The notes: generated from the sequence alone by a model not told the origin. Numbered from the stretch's first letter, positions 9,301 through 18,416 are shown. The stretch is 64,000 nucleotides of DNA from Pseudomonas hormoni (GCF_018502625.1 NZ_CP075566.1:4574001-4638000); one strand, 5' to 3'. Numbers and translations: made by a program.

Positions 9301-9493
9301 GATGCTCGGCTACGGCACCGGCGCCGAGTTGCGCCAGCCATTGGGGATTGCGGTGGTCGGCGGCTTGCTGGTGAGCCAGGCGCTGACGCTGTTTACCACT
9401 CCGGTCATATACTTGTGGCTTGAGCGGCTTTTCCATCGGCACTCTCTCCCACCAGCACCAGCGCCACTGTCGGTGCTGGCGACCACAGACTGA
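6380..9493 (+). CDS. RND (HAE1-type) multidrug efflux pump inner-membrane subunit
   Basis: 1037 residues, the normal size for HAE1 pumps, with the usual plan: a TM1 near residues 10-30, a large periplasmic loop, TM2-6 at about 335-500, a second loop and TM8-12 near 850-1025. The proton-relay pair D405/D406 in transmembrane helix 4 (VVDDAIVVVENIH) is intact, so it should be an active drug/proton antiporter. Similarity is closest to the MdtB/MdtC/MuxB branch, but only one pump gene is present. It is translationally coupled to the adaptor by a 4-bp overlap, and no outer-membrane factor gene follows. Substrate unknown. Confidence 0.93.
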   Translation: MKGHGSVSAWCIDHPVATILLTFALVLLGVIAFPRLPIAPLPEAEFPTIQVAAQLPGASPETMASSVATPLEVQFSAIPGVTQMTSSSALGSTNLTLQFTLDKSIDTAAQEVQAAINTAAGKLPKDMPNLPTWRKVNPADSPVLILSINSTLMPGPELSDLVETLLSRQISQIDGVGQINITGQQRPAIRVQASADKLAAIGLTLADIRLAIQQTSLNLAKGALYGESSISTLSTNDQLFHPDEYSQLIVSYKDGAPVHLKDVAKVVNGSEDAYVQAWAGDKPGVNLVISRQPGANIVETVDRIQAALPGLEAMLPASVQVKVLIDRTQTIRASLHEVEVTLLIAIMLVVAVMALFLRQWSATLIVSAVLGVSLVASFALMYIMGFSLNNLTLVAIVVAVGFVVDDAIVVVENIHRHLEAGDGMREAAIKGAGEIGFTVVSISFSLVAAFIPLLFMGGVVGRLFKEFALTATSTIMISVVVSLTLAPTLAALFMRAPVHHAHSKPTFGERLLAWYEKGLRRALAHQKLMIGVFGLSLGLAIAGYIFIPKGFFPVQDTGFVLGTTEAAADISYPDMVKKHLAMAEIVAADPAVAAFSHSVGVSGSNQTIANGRFWISLKKRGDRDVSASEFIDRIRPQLMAVPGIVLYLRAGQDINLSSGPSRAQYQYVLKSNDGATLSTWTQRLTEKLRANPAFRDISNDLQLGGSITHISIDRSAAARFGLTASDVDEALYDAFGQRQINEFQTQINQYNVILELDTKQRGKAESLNYFYLRSPLSGEMVPLSALAKFDAPTVGPLSIAHDGMFPAANLSFNLAPGVALGDAVIMLNQAKAEIGMPAAMSGNFQGAAQAFQSSLASQPWLILAALVAVYIILGVLYESFVHPLTIISTLPSAGLGAVIMLWICGQDFSIMALIGLVLLIGIVKKNGILMIDFALEAQRKGGLPPEEAIYQACITRFRPIIMTTLAALLGALPLMLGYGTGAELRQPLGIAVVGGLLVSQALTLFTTPVIYLWLERLFHRHSLPPAPAPLSVLATTD

Positions 9494-9502
9494 GGCGGGG
9501 TC

Positions 9503-10180
9503 ATGCGCGTTCTGATTATCGAAGACGAGGAAAAAACCGCGGATTATCTGCACCGCGGCCTGACGGAACAGGGTTACACCGTGGACCTGGCGCGGGACGG
9601 CGTTGAAGGCCTGCACCTGGCGCTGGAAAGCGACTACGCGGTGATCGTCCTCGACGTCATGCTGCCGGGCCTCGACGGCTTCGGCGTACTGCGCGCCTTG
9701 CGTGCGCGCAAGCAAACCCCGGTGATCATGCTCACCGCCCGCGAGCGTGTGGAAGACCGGATCAAAGGCCTGCGCGATGGCGCCGACGACTACCTCGGCA
9801 AACCGTTTTCCTTCCTCGAGCTGGTGGCGCGCCTGCAAGCGCTGACCCGTCGCAGCGGCGGCCATGAACCGGTGCAAGTGAGCATCGCCGACCTGTGGAT
9901 AGATTTGATCAGCCGCAAGGCGACCCGCGCCGGAACGCGACTGGACCTGACCGCCAAGGAGTTCTCGCTGCTCAGCGTGCTGGCCCGCCGGCAAGGTGAA
10001 ATCCTCTCGAAAACGGCGATTGCGGAAATGGTCTGGGACATCAATTTCGACAGCGACGCCAACGTCGTCGAAGTCGCGATAAAACGCCTGCGGGCCAAAC
10101 TCGACGGGCCATTCGACGAGAAACTGCTGCACACGATCCGTGGCATGGGTTATGTGCTGGAGAGCCGTGGTGTCCAGTAA
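9503..10180 (+). CDS. OmpR-family response regulator, CopR/CzcR type
   Basis: 225 residues. Receiver domain residues 1-115 with E7/D8, phospho-acceptor D51 (VLDVMLPG) and K100. OmpR/PhoB winged helix from about 127 to 222, ending in the usual IRGMGYVLE. It starts 9 nt after the pump gene, so it is in the same operon, and it overlaps the sensor kinase gene by 11 bp. The sequence type is that of heavy-metal regulators (CopR, CzcR, IrlR), but the context is drug efflux, so the inducing signal is unknown. It may act at the palindrome at 5112-5131. Confidence 0.93.
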   Translation: MRVLIIEDEEKTADYLHRGLTEQGYTVDLARDGVEGLHLALESDYAVIVLDVMLPGLDGFGVLRALRARKQTPVIMLTARERVEDRIKGLRDGADDYLGKPFSFLELVARLQALTRRSGGHEPVQVSIADLWIDLISRKATRAGTRLDLTAKEFSLLSVLARRQGEILSKTAIAEMVWDINFDSDANVVEVAIKRLRAKLDGPFDEKLLHTIRGMGYVLESRGVQ

Positions 10181-11534
10181 TTCGATTGCGCTGCGCCTCA
10201 GTGGAATGTTCACGCTGGTGGCGCTTCTGGTGTTTCTGTTGATTGGCTGGGCGCTGTATCAACAGGTCGACAAGGGCCTGGGCTTGCTGCCTGAAGCCGA
10301 GCTGGACGCGCGTTACAGCGTGCTCGAATCCACCGTCGGCCGTTACGGCACGCCGGAGCATTGGGTGAAGATCAACAACAAGCTCAAGCTGTTGGGTGAA
10401 GAAGACAAACGCATCAGTTTCTGGATCATCAGCGGCGATCCGCACTACGAATACGGCAACCTGACGCCGCAGGTCCGCGCCTTCGCCGAAGGGCCGCTGG
10501 GCATGCGCGACTTACAGCTGCCGGATCAGCCTTACCCGCTGAAAGTGCTTGTCAGCCAGTTTCCGGCCAAGGATCAACGACCGCCGTTGCGCTTCATGAT
10601 CGGCATCGACACCGAGACGTTTTTCCAGACCCAACATCACCTGCTGATTGCTCTGATCAGTCTGGCGATTATCGGTGTGCTGCTGGCCTCGGCACTCGGT
10701 TACTGGGTGGCGCGGATCGGTCTCAAGCCGTTGATCAAACTGTCTCAGGAAGCCCAGCGATTGGCGCCACCGTTGCGTTCCGGGCGCTTGCGTCTATCGT
10801 CGTTGCCGCCGGAACTCAACCAGTTCGTTAACTCGTTCAACTCCACGCTGGAGCGGGTCGAGCAGGCTTACTCGCGGCTCGAGTCGTTCAATGCCGACGT
10901 CGCCCACGAATTGCGCTCGCCGCTGACCAACCTGATCGGCCAGACCCAAGTGGCGCTGACGCGTGGGCGCTCGGCCGAACACTACTTCGAAGTGCTGCAA
11001 TCGAATCTTGAAGAGCTGGAGCGGCTGCGTTCGATCATCAACGACATGTTGTTCCTCGCCAGTGCCGATCAGGGCAGCAAGGCGACCAAATTGACGTCCA
11101 CCTCGCTGGCCGATGAAGTGGCGACGACGCTGGAGTATCTGGATTTCATTCTTGAAGATGCGCAGGTTCAGGTGCAGGTCAGTGGTGATGCGCAGGTGCG
11201 GATCGAGATTGCGCATCTGCGTCGGGCGCTGATCAATTTGCTCAGCAATGCGGTGCAACACACCGAGCCCGGCCAAGTGATCCAGGTGCGGATCGAGGTC
11301 GAGGAGCATCAGGTCAGCATCGGCGTCGCCAACCCCGGCTCGCCGATTGCCAGTGAGCATTTGCCACGGCTGTTTGAGCGCTTTTATCGGGTCGATGCGT
11401 CACGCAGCAACAGTGGCAATAACCACGGTTTGGGGCTGGCGATCGTCAAGGCGATTGCGCTGATGCATGGCGGCGACGTGTTTGTGCGCAGTGATCACGG
11501 CATGAATACCTTCGGCATCCATTTACCGGTCTGA
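10170..11534 (+). CDS. Heavy-metal-type sensor histidine kinase (CopS/CzcS-like)
   Basis: 454 residues. TM1 about 9-30, periplasmic sensor region 31-157, TM2 about 158-180, HAMP 181-235, dimerisation/phosphotransfer domain with H246 (VAHELRSPLTN), and an ATPase domain with an N box near NLLSNAVQH and a G box GLGLAIVKA. Start GTG 10170 is preferred because GGAG lies 7 nt upstream and it gives the family N-terminus; the frame is open back to GTG 10140. It is the last gene of the efflux operon and partner of the preceding regulator. The periplasmic part lacks obvious histidine/cysteine metal ligands. Confidence 0.92.
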   Translation: MSSNSIALRLSGMFTLVALLVFLLIGWALYQQVDKGLGLLPEAELDARYSVLESTVGRYGTPEHWVKINNKLKLLGEEDKRISFWIISGDPHYEYGNLTPQVRAFAEGPLGMRDLQLPDQPYPLKVLVSQFPAKDQRPPLRFMIGIDTETFFQTQHHLLIALISLAIIGVLLASALGYWVARIGLKPLIKLSQEAQRLAPPLRSGRLRLSSLPPELNQFVNSFNSTLERVEQAYSRLESFNADVAHELRSPLTNLIGQTQVALTRGRSAEHYFEVLQSNLEELERLRSIINDMLFLASADQGSKATKLTSTSLADEVATTLEYLDFILEDAQVQVQVSGDAQVRIEIAHLRRALINLLSNAVQHTEPGQVIQVRIEVEEHQVSIGVANPGSPIASEHLPRLFERFYRVDASRSNSGNNHGLGLAIVKAIALMHGGDVFVRSDHGMNTFGIHLPV

Positions 11535-11549
11535 ATCACCTTGCCTCCT

Positions 11550-11677
11550 GTGGCGAGCGAGCTTGCTCGCGCTGGGCTGCGCAGCAGCCCCAAATCGGTC
11601 ACTTGGTTTTTCTGATAAACCGAGGTGCATGGATTGCGACTGCTTCGCAGCCGAGCGGGAGCAAGCTCCCTCGCCAC
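11550..11677. repeat. Composite REP-like repeat, copy A
   Basis: About 128 bp bounded by GTGGCGAGCGAGCTTGCTCG on the left and GGGAGCAAGCTCCCTCGCCA on the right, which are near-complementary. The interior contains GGGCTGCGCAGCAGCCCC and a CTGCTTCGCAG hairpin. Copy B at 60808-60944 has the same order of parts and a similar interior. It follows the sensor kinase gene and can fold into a long branched hairpin, possibly acting as a transcript end. Confidence 0.75.
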
Positions 11678-11811
11678 AAGTGTCCTGCCTGAAGCAGCTA
11701 CTGTTGCTTCTACCGCAATAGTCCTTTCTTGAATTGGCTCTGTTTCCCGTCGGCCAAGATCCTTATCTTTGCGCCACCAAACAGCACTTGCCAAGCAAGA
11801 AGGTTTTAAAG

Positions 11812-12036
11812 ATGTCCAACACTATGGGTATTGCCAGCGCTTTCGTTTTGTCTTCTTTGTTCCTCTCCCCGTTCGCCATCGCTGAAGAGTCGCAGACTTT
11901 CGTCGCGCACAATGCCGCGCGCGCTGCAGCGTTCGAAGCGTATCAGAGCGAAATGACGGCCAAGGCTCAGGACGCTGCGCAAACCCCTCAAGCGTCTGCC
12001 ACTCAGGCCCAGCCACGGGTCGAGAAAGATAGCTGA
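11812..12036 (+). CDS. Small exported alanine/glutamine-rich protein
   Basis: 74 residues starting MSNTMGIASAFVLSSLFLSP, with a signal peptide cleaved probably after AIA (about residue 24). The mature peptide of about 50 residues is rich in A and Q, has no cysteine and looks helical then disordered. Start ATG 11812 gives the proper signal peptide. It lies downstream of the CopRS-type pair but is separated by repeat copy A. A terminator follows at 12103-12130. Function unknown. Confidence 0.65.
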   Translation: MSNTMGIASAFVLSSLFLSPFAIAEESQTFVAHNAARAAAFEAYQSEMTAKAQDAAQTPQASATQAQPRVEKDS

Positions 12037-12102
12037 TCGCAACATATCGCTCTGTTTCCCTCGACACTTTTCATCGGCTCTTCCTGTTGAAAAGTTGTCT
12101 TC

Positions 12103-12130
12103 AAAGCCGCTGCTGTCAGCGGCTTTTTTT
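12103..12130 (+). terminator. Intrinsic terminator of the small exported protein gene
   Basis: A 10-bp perfect stem AAAGCCGCTG/CAGCGGCTTT with a 4-nt loop, followed by a run of T. Confidence 0.9.
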
Positions 12131-12140
12131 GTTGTCACTT

Positions 12141-12278
12141 CATTGATCGTTACAATCAATGCAACGATGCTGATCGACGCTCAGATAGTCGACAATACCG
12201 GGTGATCGTCGACTACCCGCTCAATGTCTTCTAAGCTTGAGTAAGTAGAGGCCAGCGCGTTTTGCTGGCCTTTTTTTT
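12141..12278 (+). ncRNA. Candidate structured leader or small RNA upstream of the diguanylate cyclase
   Basis: Between two terminators lie 110 bp full of complementary pairs: CATTGA/TCAATG (12141-12161), TAGTCGAC/GTCGACTA (12186-12215), a competing CGGGT/ACCCG (12199-12219) and CTCAA/TTGAG (12220-12241). The stretch ends in the strong terminator at 12250-12278, only 25 nt before the cyclase start codon. It contains no plausible ORF. It is either a short independent RNA or an attenuating leader of the cyclase gene. No known RNA family recognised, and no clear promoter seen. Confidence 0.35.
12250..12278 (+). terminator. Intrinsic terminator just ahead of the diguanylate cyclase gene
   Basis: Perfect stem GGCCAGC/GCTGGCC with a 7-nt loop followed by eight T. 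Its place 25 nt upstream of a start codon is unusual unless it ends a small RNA or attenuates the downstream gene. Confidence 0.9.
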
Positions 12279-12302
12279 GCTCCTCAAGCAGACATCTTCC
12301 CC

Positions 12303-13805
12303 ATGCCCGCGAGCCGTCCCCCACACGTTTCAGGCAAGACCGGTCGCCCCGAGCTCATGGTGATCCTGGGCAGCTCCCTGACTGTTATCGCGATTCTCAG
12401 CATCGTCACCTTTCTGCTAATCCGCGAACACGCCAACGCGCAGCAGGCGGCCACGCGCAGCGCGACCACGATTGCGCAACTGATCGACGCCGACGTGCTG
12501 CGCACCGTCGAACTCTACGATTTGACGCTGCAAGGCCTGATTGCCGCCTCGCAGCGGGACGACTTGAAACAGGTTTCAGCGCAGATCCGCCATCTGGTGC
12601 TGTTCGACCGCTCTACCACGGCGCGCTTCAAGGGCGACATTCTGCTGCTCGACAAATATGGTGAGGTGCTCGCGGACTCCTCGCTGGTCGAACCAAAACC
12701 CGGCAACTTTGCCGATCGCGATTATTTCCTCGCACATGCCTTCAACCGCGACACCGGCATGTTCATCAGCCGACCGTTCAAACCCCGTTGCGATTGCGAG
12801 GACAGCGACGAATGGCGAATCAGCTTCAGCCGCCGCATCTCATCGGCTACGGGTGAATTCCTCGGGGTCGCCGTGGCTTCAATGCGCCTGGGCTACTTCG
12901 ATCAATTGTTCAACAGCCTGAACATCGGGGCCGGCAGCGCCCTGTCCATCATCAACGACGACGGCATATTACTGGCGCAGAAGCCTCATCTGGCCAATGA
13001 CTCGATCGGCAAAAGCTTCGCCAACCGCCCCAATGTCCAGCGCATCCTGCGCGAACACAGCGGCAGCTTTGACAGCGTGTCGAGCGTCGATCATGAACAA
13101 CGCCTGTATACCTTTTCCAGGGTCGGCAACCTGCCATTGACGGTAATCGTCGCGCTCTCGGGCAACGACGTGTTTGCCGCCTGGGAGCGCACGGCGATTG
13201 TGATCAGCGGTGCTACCGGCGTGTTGTGCATTGGTCTGCTGTGGCTGACCTGGCTGCTGTGCCGGGAGTTGCGCCTGCGCCACAACGCCGAGCAGGAACT
13301 GGCACAACTGGCCGCCACCGATGCCTTGACCGGCGTGGCCAACCGTCGAACGCTCGATCAAACCCTGCGCCATGAGTGGTTTCGCGCCCAACGTTCCGGC
13401 AAACCGCTGTCGGTGCTGATGATCGATGCCGACCACTTCAAGGCTTTCAACGATCAACATGGTCATCAGGCGGGTGACGATGCGTTACGTGCACTGGCCA
13501 AAGTCATCGCCGAGAACGTGCGGCGACCGGCGGATCTGGTCGCCCGGTACGGAGGGGAGGAGTTTTCGGTAGTCCTGGCGGAAACGGACAGCGCGGGGGC
13601 GCAGCAGATTGCCGAACACATCCGCGTTGCCGTGGAACAACTGCCGTTTGTGGCGGGCGTTGAATCGCCGATTACTGTCAGTATCGGCATCAGCACCTGG
13701 ACCTCGACCACCGACACCAGCCTCGAGCAGTTGCTGTTTGCGGCGGACAAGGCGCTGTATCAGGCGAAGGAAAGCGGGCGGAATCGGGTGGTGGCTACGC
13801 AGTGA
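12303..13805 (+). CDS. Membrane diguanylate cyclase with periplasmic Cache-like sensor
   Basis: 500 residues. TM1 at about 22-42, a periplasmic region 43-295 with the look of a double Cache/PDC sensor (segments such as DLTLQGLIAAS and FADRDYFLAHAF), TM2 at about 298-322, and a GGEEF domain about 335-500. The active-site GGEEF is intact (RYGGEEFSVV), with the inhibitory I-site RPAD five residues before it, so it should make cyclic di-GMP with product feedback. A short cysteine-rich patch, PRCDCEDSDEW, lies in the sensor part. Start ATG 12303 has only a weak ribosome-binding site; ATG 12357 is an alternative. The upstream terminator suggests regulation by attenuation. Confidence 0.92.
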   Translation: MPASRPPHVSGKTGRPELMVILGSSLTVIAILSIVTFLLIREHANAQQAATRSATTIAQLIDADVLRTVELYDLTLQGLIAASQRDDLKQVSAQIRHLVLFDRSTTARFKGDILLLDKYGEVLADSSLVEPKPGNFADRDYFLAHAFNRDTGMFISRPFKPRCDCEDSDEWRISFSRRISSATGEFLGVAVASMRLGYFDQLFNSLNIGAGSALSIINDDGILLAQKPHLANDSIGKSFANRPNVQRILREHSGSFDSVSSVDHEQRLYTFSRVGNLPLTVIVALSGNDVFAAWERTAIVISGATGVLCIGLLWLTWLLCRELRLRHNAEQELAQLAATDALTGVANRRTLDQTLRHEWFRAQRSGKPLSVLMIDADHFKAFNDQHGHQAGDDALRALAKVIAENVRRPADLVARYGGEEFSVVLAETDSAGAQQIAEHIRVAVEQLPFVAGVESPITVSIGISTWTSTTDTSLEQLLFAADKALYQAKESGRNRVVATQ

Positions 13806-13824
13806 GATCTTCGGTGTGGCGGCC

Positions 13825-13902
13825 GGCCTCTTCGCGGGCAAGCCTCGCTCCTACGAGACACGCATTGCACTTGTAGGAGCGAGGCTTGCCCGCGAAGAGG
13901 CC
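13825..13902. repeat. REP doublet (perfect inverted pair)
   Basis: GGCCTCTTCGCGGGCAAGCC on the left is matched by GGCTTGCCCGCGAAGAGGCC on the right; the arms continue inward to CGCTCCTAC/GTAGGAGCG. It sits between the convergent cyclase and lpxC genes. Confidence 0.9.
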
Positions 13903-13935
13903 AGAACGAACACCGCATTACTTTTCCGCAGGCAT

Positions 13936-13963
13936 AAAAAAAGGCCACCCGAAGGCAGCCTTT
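13936..13963 (-). terminator. Terminator of lpxC / dcw cluster
   Basis: On the minus strand AAAGGCTGCC and GGTGGCCTTT form a 10-bp stem closed by a stable TTCG tetraloop and followed by T residues. It lies 22 bp after the lpxC stop. Confidence 0.9.
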
Positions 13964-13984
13964 AAAAACTAGAGAGGTTTTTAC

Positions 13985-14932
<948 letters not shown>

Positions 14933-15008
14933 TCAACAAAGGCTGGCGATAATAGCAGACCAGACCTTTGCTGAACACCAATCACCTTCATAGCCCTGAT
15001 ACATTCCA

Positions 15009-16202
15009 TTAATCGGCCTGACGACGCAGGAAAGCCGGGATGTCCAGGTAGTCCAGATCATCTTGCGGATTCATCTTCGCGGCAGTCGCAGCACCGGCCT
15101 GAGCCTGGTTGCGCATGACGGTCGGACGGTCCAGATCACGGTAGTTCACCGCTGGCGCTTCCTGACGAGCGGGAGCCGATTGTTGCGGCTGCGACGCCAT
15201 GGAGGTGTGAACGGTGTTGTCGATGACCTTCACAGGCTTCTCGATTTTCGCGCCCAGACCAGTGGCAACCACAGTCACGTGCAGCTCGTCGCGCATGTCC
15301 GGATCGATAACGGTACCGACCTTGACCATCGCGTGCTCGGAAGCGAAGGCTTCGATGATGCTACCCACGTCGGAGTACTCACCCAGGGACAGGTCAGGAC
15401 CGGCGGTGATGTTCACCAGGATGCCGCGTGCACCTTGCAGGTTCACGTCTTCCAGCAACGGGTTGCGAATGGCCGCTTCGGTGGCCTCGCGTGCACGGTT
15501 CGGACCGCTGGCGCAGCCAGTGCCCATCATCGCCATGCCCATTTCGCTCATCACGGTACGCACGTCGGCAAAGTCGACGTTGATCATGCCCGGACGCTTG
15601 ATGATGTCGGAGATACCGCGAACGGCACCGGCCAGTACATCGTCAGCCTTGGCGAAAGCCGACAGCAGGCTGGCGTCTTTGCCGAGGATGGTCAGCAGCT
15701 TCTCGTTGGGGATGGTGATCAACGAGTCGACGCTTTCGGACAGCAGACGAATACCTTCGTCGGCGATCTGCATGCGCTTGCGACCTTCGAACGGGAACGG
15801 ACGGGTCACCACCGCAACGGTGAGGATCCCCATTTCCTTGGCCACTTCAGCAATGATCGGCGCAGCACCGGTACCGGTGCCACCGCCCATGCCGGTGGTG
15901 ATGAACACCATGTTGGTGCCCTGCAGGACTTCGGCAATGCGCTCACGATCTTCGAGAGCGGCCTGACGACCTACTTCAGGGTTGGCGCCAGCGCCGAGAC
16001 CTTTGGTCACGCCGGTGCCCAGTTGCAGGATGGTCCGCGCGCCAATGCTCTTCAGCGCCTGGGCATCAGTGTTGGCGCAGATGAATTCAACGCCTTCAAT
16101 GTTGCTCTTGACCATGTGATTGACAGCGTTGCCGCCGCCTCCGCCAACACCGATAACTTTAATTACCGGGCTTGCGGGGATGTTGTCTACGAGTTCGAAC
16201 AT
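15009..16202 (-). CDS. ftsZ: Cell division GTPase FtsZ
   Basis: 397 residues. This tubulin homologue forms the Z ring. The N-terminal GTPase domain has GGGGGNAVNHM and the tubulin signature GGGTGTGAAP; the T7 loop region carries NVDFADVRTVM. A Q/A-rich linker (about 318-380) leads to the C-terminal peptide DYLDIPAFLRRQ that binds FtsA and ZipA. It lies 69 bp after ftsA, and the intervening leader is a likely site of extra regulation, though no clear promoter stands out. Confidence 0.99.
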   Translation of the reverse strand: MFELVDNIPASPVIKVIGVGGGGGNAVNHMVKSNIEGVEFICANTDAQALKSIGARTILQLGTGVTKGLGAGANPEVGRQAALEDRERIAEVLQGTNMVFITTGMGGGTGTGAAPIIAEVAKEMGILTVAVVTRPFPFEGRKRMQIADEGIRLLSESVDSLITIPNEKLLTILGKDASLLSAFAKADDVLAGAVRGISDIIKRPGMINVDFADVRTVMSEMGMAMMGTGCASGPNRAREATEAAIRNPLLEDVNLQGARGILVNITAGPDLSLGEYSDVGSIIEAFASEHAMVKVGTVIDPDMRDELHVTVVATGLGAKIEKPVKVIDNTVHTSMASQPQQSAPARQEAPAVNYRDLDRPTVMRNQAQAGAATAAKMNPQDDLDYLDIPAFLRRQAD

Positions 16203-16271
16203 TTTCCCTCTCCTTTGATTCTCTAGTTTTTTCGCCTACTGCCTGTATCTACAACGGTGCTGCGGTAATTC

Positions 16272-17531
16272 TTAGAAGTTGCCTTGCACCCAGCTCTTGA
16301 TGCGATCGATCAAGGCGGCTTTCGGCTCTTCATTGCTGTAGCTGTCGCGGCTGCTGATGCCCGAGAACGAAATCCCGTCGGACTGCTTTTGCAGGCCGTA
16401 CATCAACAGGCCAACGCCGGTGGAATAAATCGGGTTGCGCACCACATCGTCGAGGCCCTTGACGCCATGGGGCACGCCCAGGCGGACCGGCATGTGGAAG
16501 ATCTCTTCGGCCAGTTCGACCGCGCCTTCCATCTTCGAAGTACCGCCGGTCAGCACGATGCCGGCCGGGATCAGGTCTTCGTAGCCGCTGCGACGCAGTT
16601 CGGCCTGGATCAGCGTGAACAGCTCGTCGTAACGCGGCTCGACCACTTCGGCCAGGGCCTGGCGGGACAGCTCGCGCGGTGGACGGTCGCCAACGCTTGG
16701 CACCTTGATGGTTTCGCCGGCACCGGCCAGTTTGGCCAGGGCGCAGGCGTAGCGGATCTTGATCTCTTCGGCGTACTGGGTCGGGGTGCGCAACGCCATG
16801 GCGATGTCGTTGGTCACCTGATCGCCCGCAATCGGGATCACTGCTGTGTGACGGATCGCGCCTTCGGTGAAGATCGCGATGTCGGTGGTACCGCCGCCGA
16901 TGTCCACCAGGCACACGCCCAGCTCTTTTTCGTCGTCGGTCAGCACCGAGTACGCGGACGCCAGTTGCTCGAGAATGATGTCGTCGATTTCCAGACCGCA
17001 GCGGCGCACGCATTTTTCAATGTTCTGTGCGGCGTTGACGGCGCAGGTGACCACGTGAACCTTGGCTTCCAGACGTACGCCCGACATGCCCAGCGGCTCA
17101 CGAACGCCTTCCTGGTTATCGATCACGTAATCCTGCGGCAGGGTATGCAGCACGCGCTGGTCAGCCGGAATCGCCACGGCCTGGGCCGCGTCGAGGACGC
17201 GCTCAAGGTCGGCGGAGCTGACTTCGCGATCACGAATCGCCACGATGCCGTGGGAGTTCAGGCTGCGGATGTGATTGCCCGCCACGCCGACGAACGCCGA
17301 GTGGATCCGGCAACCGGCCATCAGCTGCGCTTCTTCGATGGCGCGCTGGATCGACTGCACGGTGGACTCGATGTTCACCACCACGCCTTTCTTCAGGCCG
17401 CGGGACGGATGAGTGCCGATCCCGACGATTTCCAGCGTGCCGTCGTCCGAGACCTCGCCTACCAGCGCCACCACCTTGGAGGTGCCGATATCGAGACCGA
17501 CGATCATTTTGCCGCTTTGCACGTTTGCCAT
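16272..17531 (-). CDS. ftsA: Cell division protein FtsA
   Basis: 419 residues of the actin/Hsp70 ATPase superfamily. It tethers FtsZ to the membrane and recruits later division proteins. The phosphate-1 motif GLDIGTSKVVALVG, the phosphate-2 motif VDIGGGTTDIAIF and the adenosine motif IVLTGGTSKMEG are visible. The C-terminus ends in an amphipathic helix, LIDRIKSWVQGNF, that serves as the membrane-targeting sequence. It begins 15 bp after ftsQ in the dcw cluster. Confidence 0.98.
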   Translation of the reverse strand: MANVQSGKMIVGLDIGTSKVVALVGEVSDDGTLEIVGIGTHPSRGLKKGVVVNIESTVQSIQRAIEEAQLMAGCRIHSAFVGVAGNHIRSLNSHGIVAIRDREVSSADLERVLDAAQAVAIPADQRVLHTLPQDYVIDNQEGVREPLGMSGVRLEAKVHVVTCAVNAAQNIEKCVRRCGLEIDDIILEQLASAYSVLTDDEKELGVCLVDIGGGTTDIAIFTEGAIRHTAVIPIAGDQVTNDIAMALRTPTQYAEEIKIRYACALAKLAGAGETIKVPSVGDRPPRELSRQALAEVVEPRYDELFTLIQAELRRSGYEDLIPAGIVLTGGTSKMEGAVELAEEIFHMPVRLGVPHGVKGLDDVVRNPIYSTGVGLLMYGLQKQSDGISFSGISSRDSYSNEEPKAALIDRIKSWVQGNF

Positions 17532-17546
17532 GGGTCCTGCCTCTTC

Positions 17547-18416
17547 TTAATTCTTCGCGACAGCGGGTTGGGCTGTCGTGGGCGCTACAGGTTCCCGCCA
17601 GCCAACAGCGAGGCCGTTGGCGTAGCGCAGATCGATGCGCGCAATGTTCGTAATCTGTTCTTTAAGCGTCTTGTCGTAGATGGCAATGAAACGGCGCATC
17701 TTTTCCACCAGGTTGCCGCGGCCCAGCAGCAGTTCGATTCCCGGGCCCGAGCTGCCGGCACCGGTGGTCAGGAACCAGCTGCCCCGTTCACGCAACTCCA
17801 GGCGTGCAATCGAGAAGCCCAGCGGCCTGAGCATCTGGCTCAGCACCTGGTATTGCTGCATCACTTGCTGCTGAGCCCGTTGTGGGCCGAACAGCTGTGG
17901 CAAGTGTTCGTAGTTCGCCAGCTCACGCGGGGTGAACGCCTGCCCCTGGTTGTTCAACAGCGACTCATCGCCCCAACGGGCCACCGGCAGTTGTTCTTCC
18001 AGGCGGATCACCACTTGATCCGGCCACACCCGACGCACTTCGGCGTGGGCAATCCAGGGCATCTGTTCCAGCTCGGTGCGCATGCTCGCCAGGTCGATGG
18101 TGAAGAAGCTCGACGCCACGTACGGGGCGATCCGCTGCTGCACCGCTTGCTGGCTGATGTAGCTCAGGTCGCCCTGCACCGCGACCTTGGTGATCGGCCG
18201 GTCGGCGTACGGCAACAAACGCTGCGCGCCTTCGTAAGTACCGAACCCCAGCGCCACCAGCATCACCGGCCAGAACAAGGCTTTGAGAAAACCAAAATTG
18301 GCTTTCGGCAGGCGCGCGGACATCGGCTCTTTGGCCACCATTCGGCTGGCACCCCGTGGCACCGGCTTGCGGCCGGGTGCTGGTGGGGGCTGATGTCTTA
18401 GCTGTGCGCCTTGCAT
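17547..18416 (-). CDS. ftsQ: Cell division protein FtsQ
   Basis: 289 residues: a basic proline-rich cytoplasmic tail (about 1-45), one transmembrane helix (about 48-66), a periplasmic POTRA domain (from about 72, [14 protein letters not shown]) and a beta domain. It connects the early Z-ring proteins with FtsB/FtsL and septal synthases. Start ATG 18416 is chosen because a GAGG ribosome-binding site precedes it. It lies 4 bp after ddlB. Confidence 0.95.
   Translation of the reverse strand: MQGAQLRHQPPPAPGRKPVPRGASRMVAKEPMSARLPKANFGFLKALFWPVMLVALGFGTYEGAQRLLPYADRPITKVAVQGDLSYISQQAVQQRIAPYVASSFFTIDLASMRTELEQMPWIAHAEVRRVWPDQVVIRLEEQLPVARWGDESLLNNQGQAFTPRELANYEHLPQLFGPQRAQQQVMQQYQVLSQMLRPLGFSIARLELRERGSWFLTTGAGSSGPGIELLLGRGNLVEKMRRFIAIYDKTLKEQITNIARIDLRYANGLAVGWREPVAPTTAQPAVAKN

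Noticed and set aside
7811..10213. 800-codon open frame on the minus strand
   Set aside because: It is antisense to the RND pump and response regulator genes, with H/Q/R-rich, low-complexity translation typical of a shadow frame in GC-rich DNA.
10170..11534. Copper or cobalt-zinc-cadmium sensing by the kinase
   Set aside because: The family label is metal-type, but the periplasmic region lacks visible metal-binding clusters and the operon encodes a drug-type pump, so I give no metal function or cop/czc symbol.
16284..18401. 705-codon open frame on the plus strand
   Set aside because: Antisense to ftsA and ftsQ with shadow-like composition.
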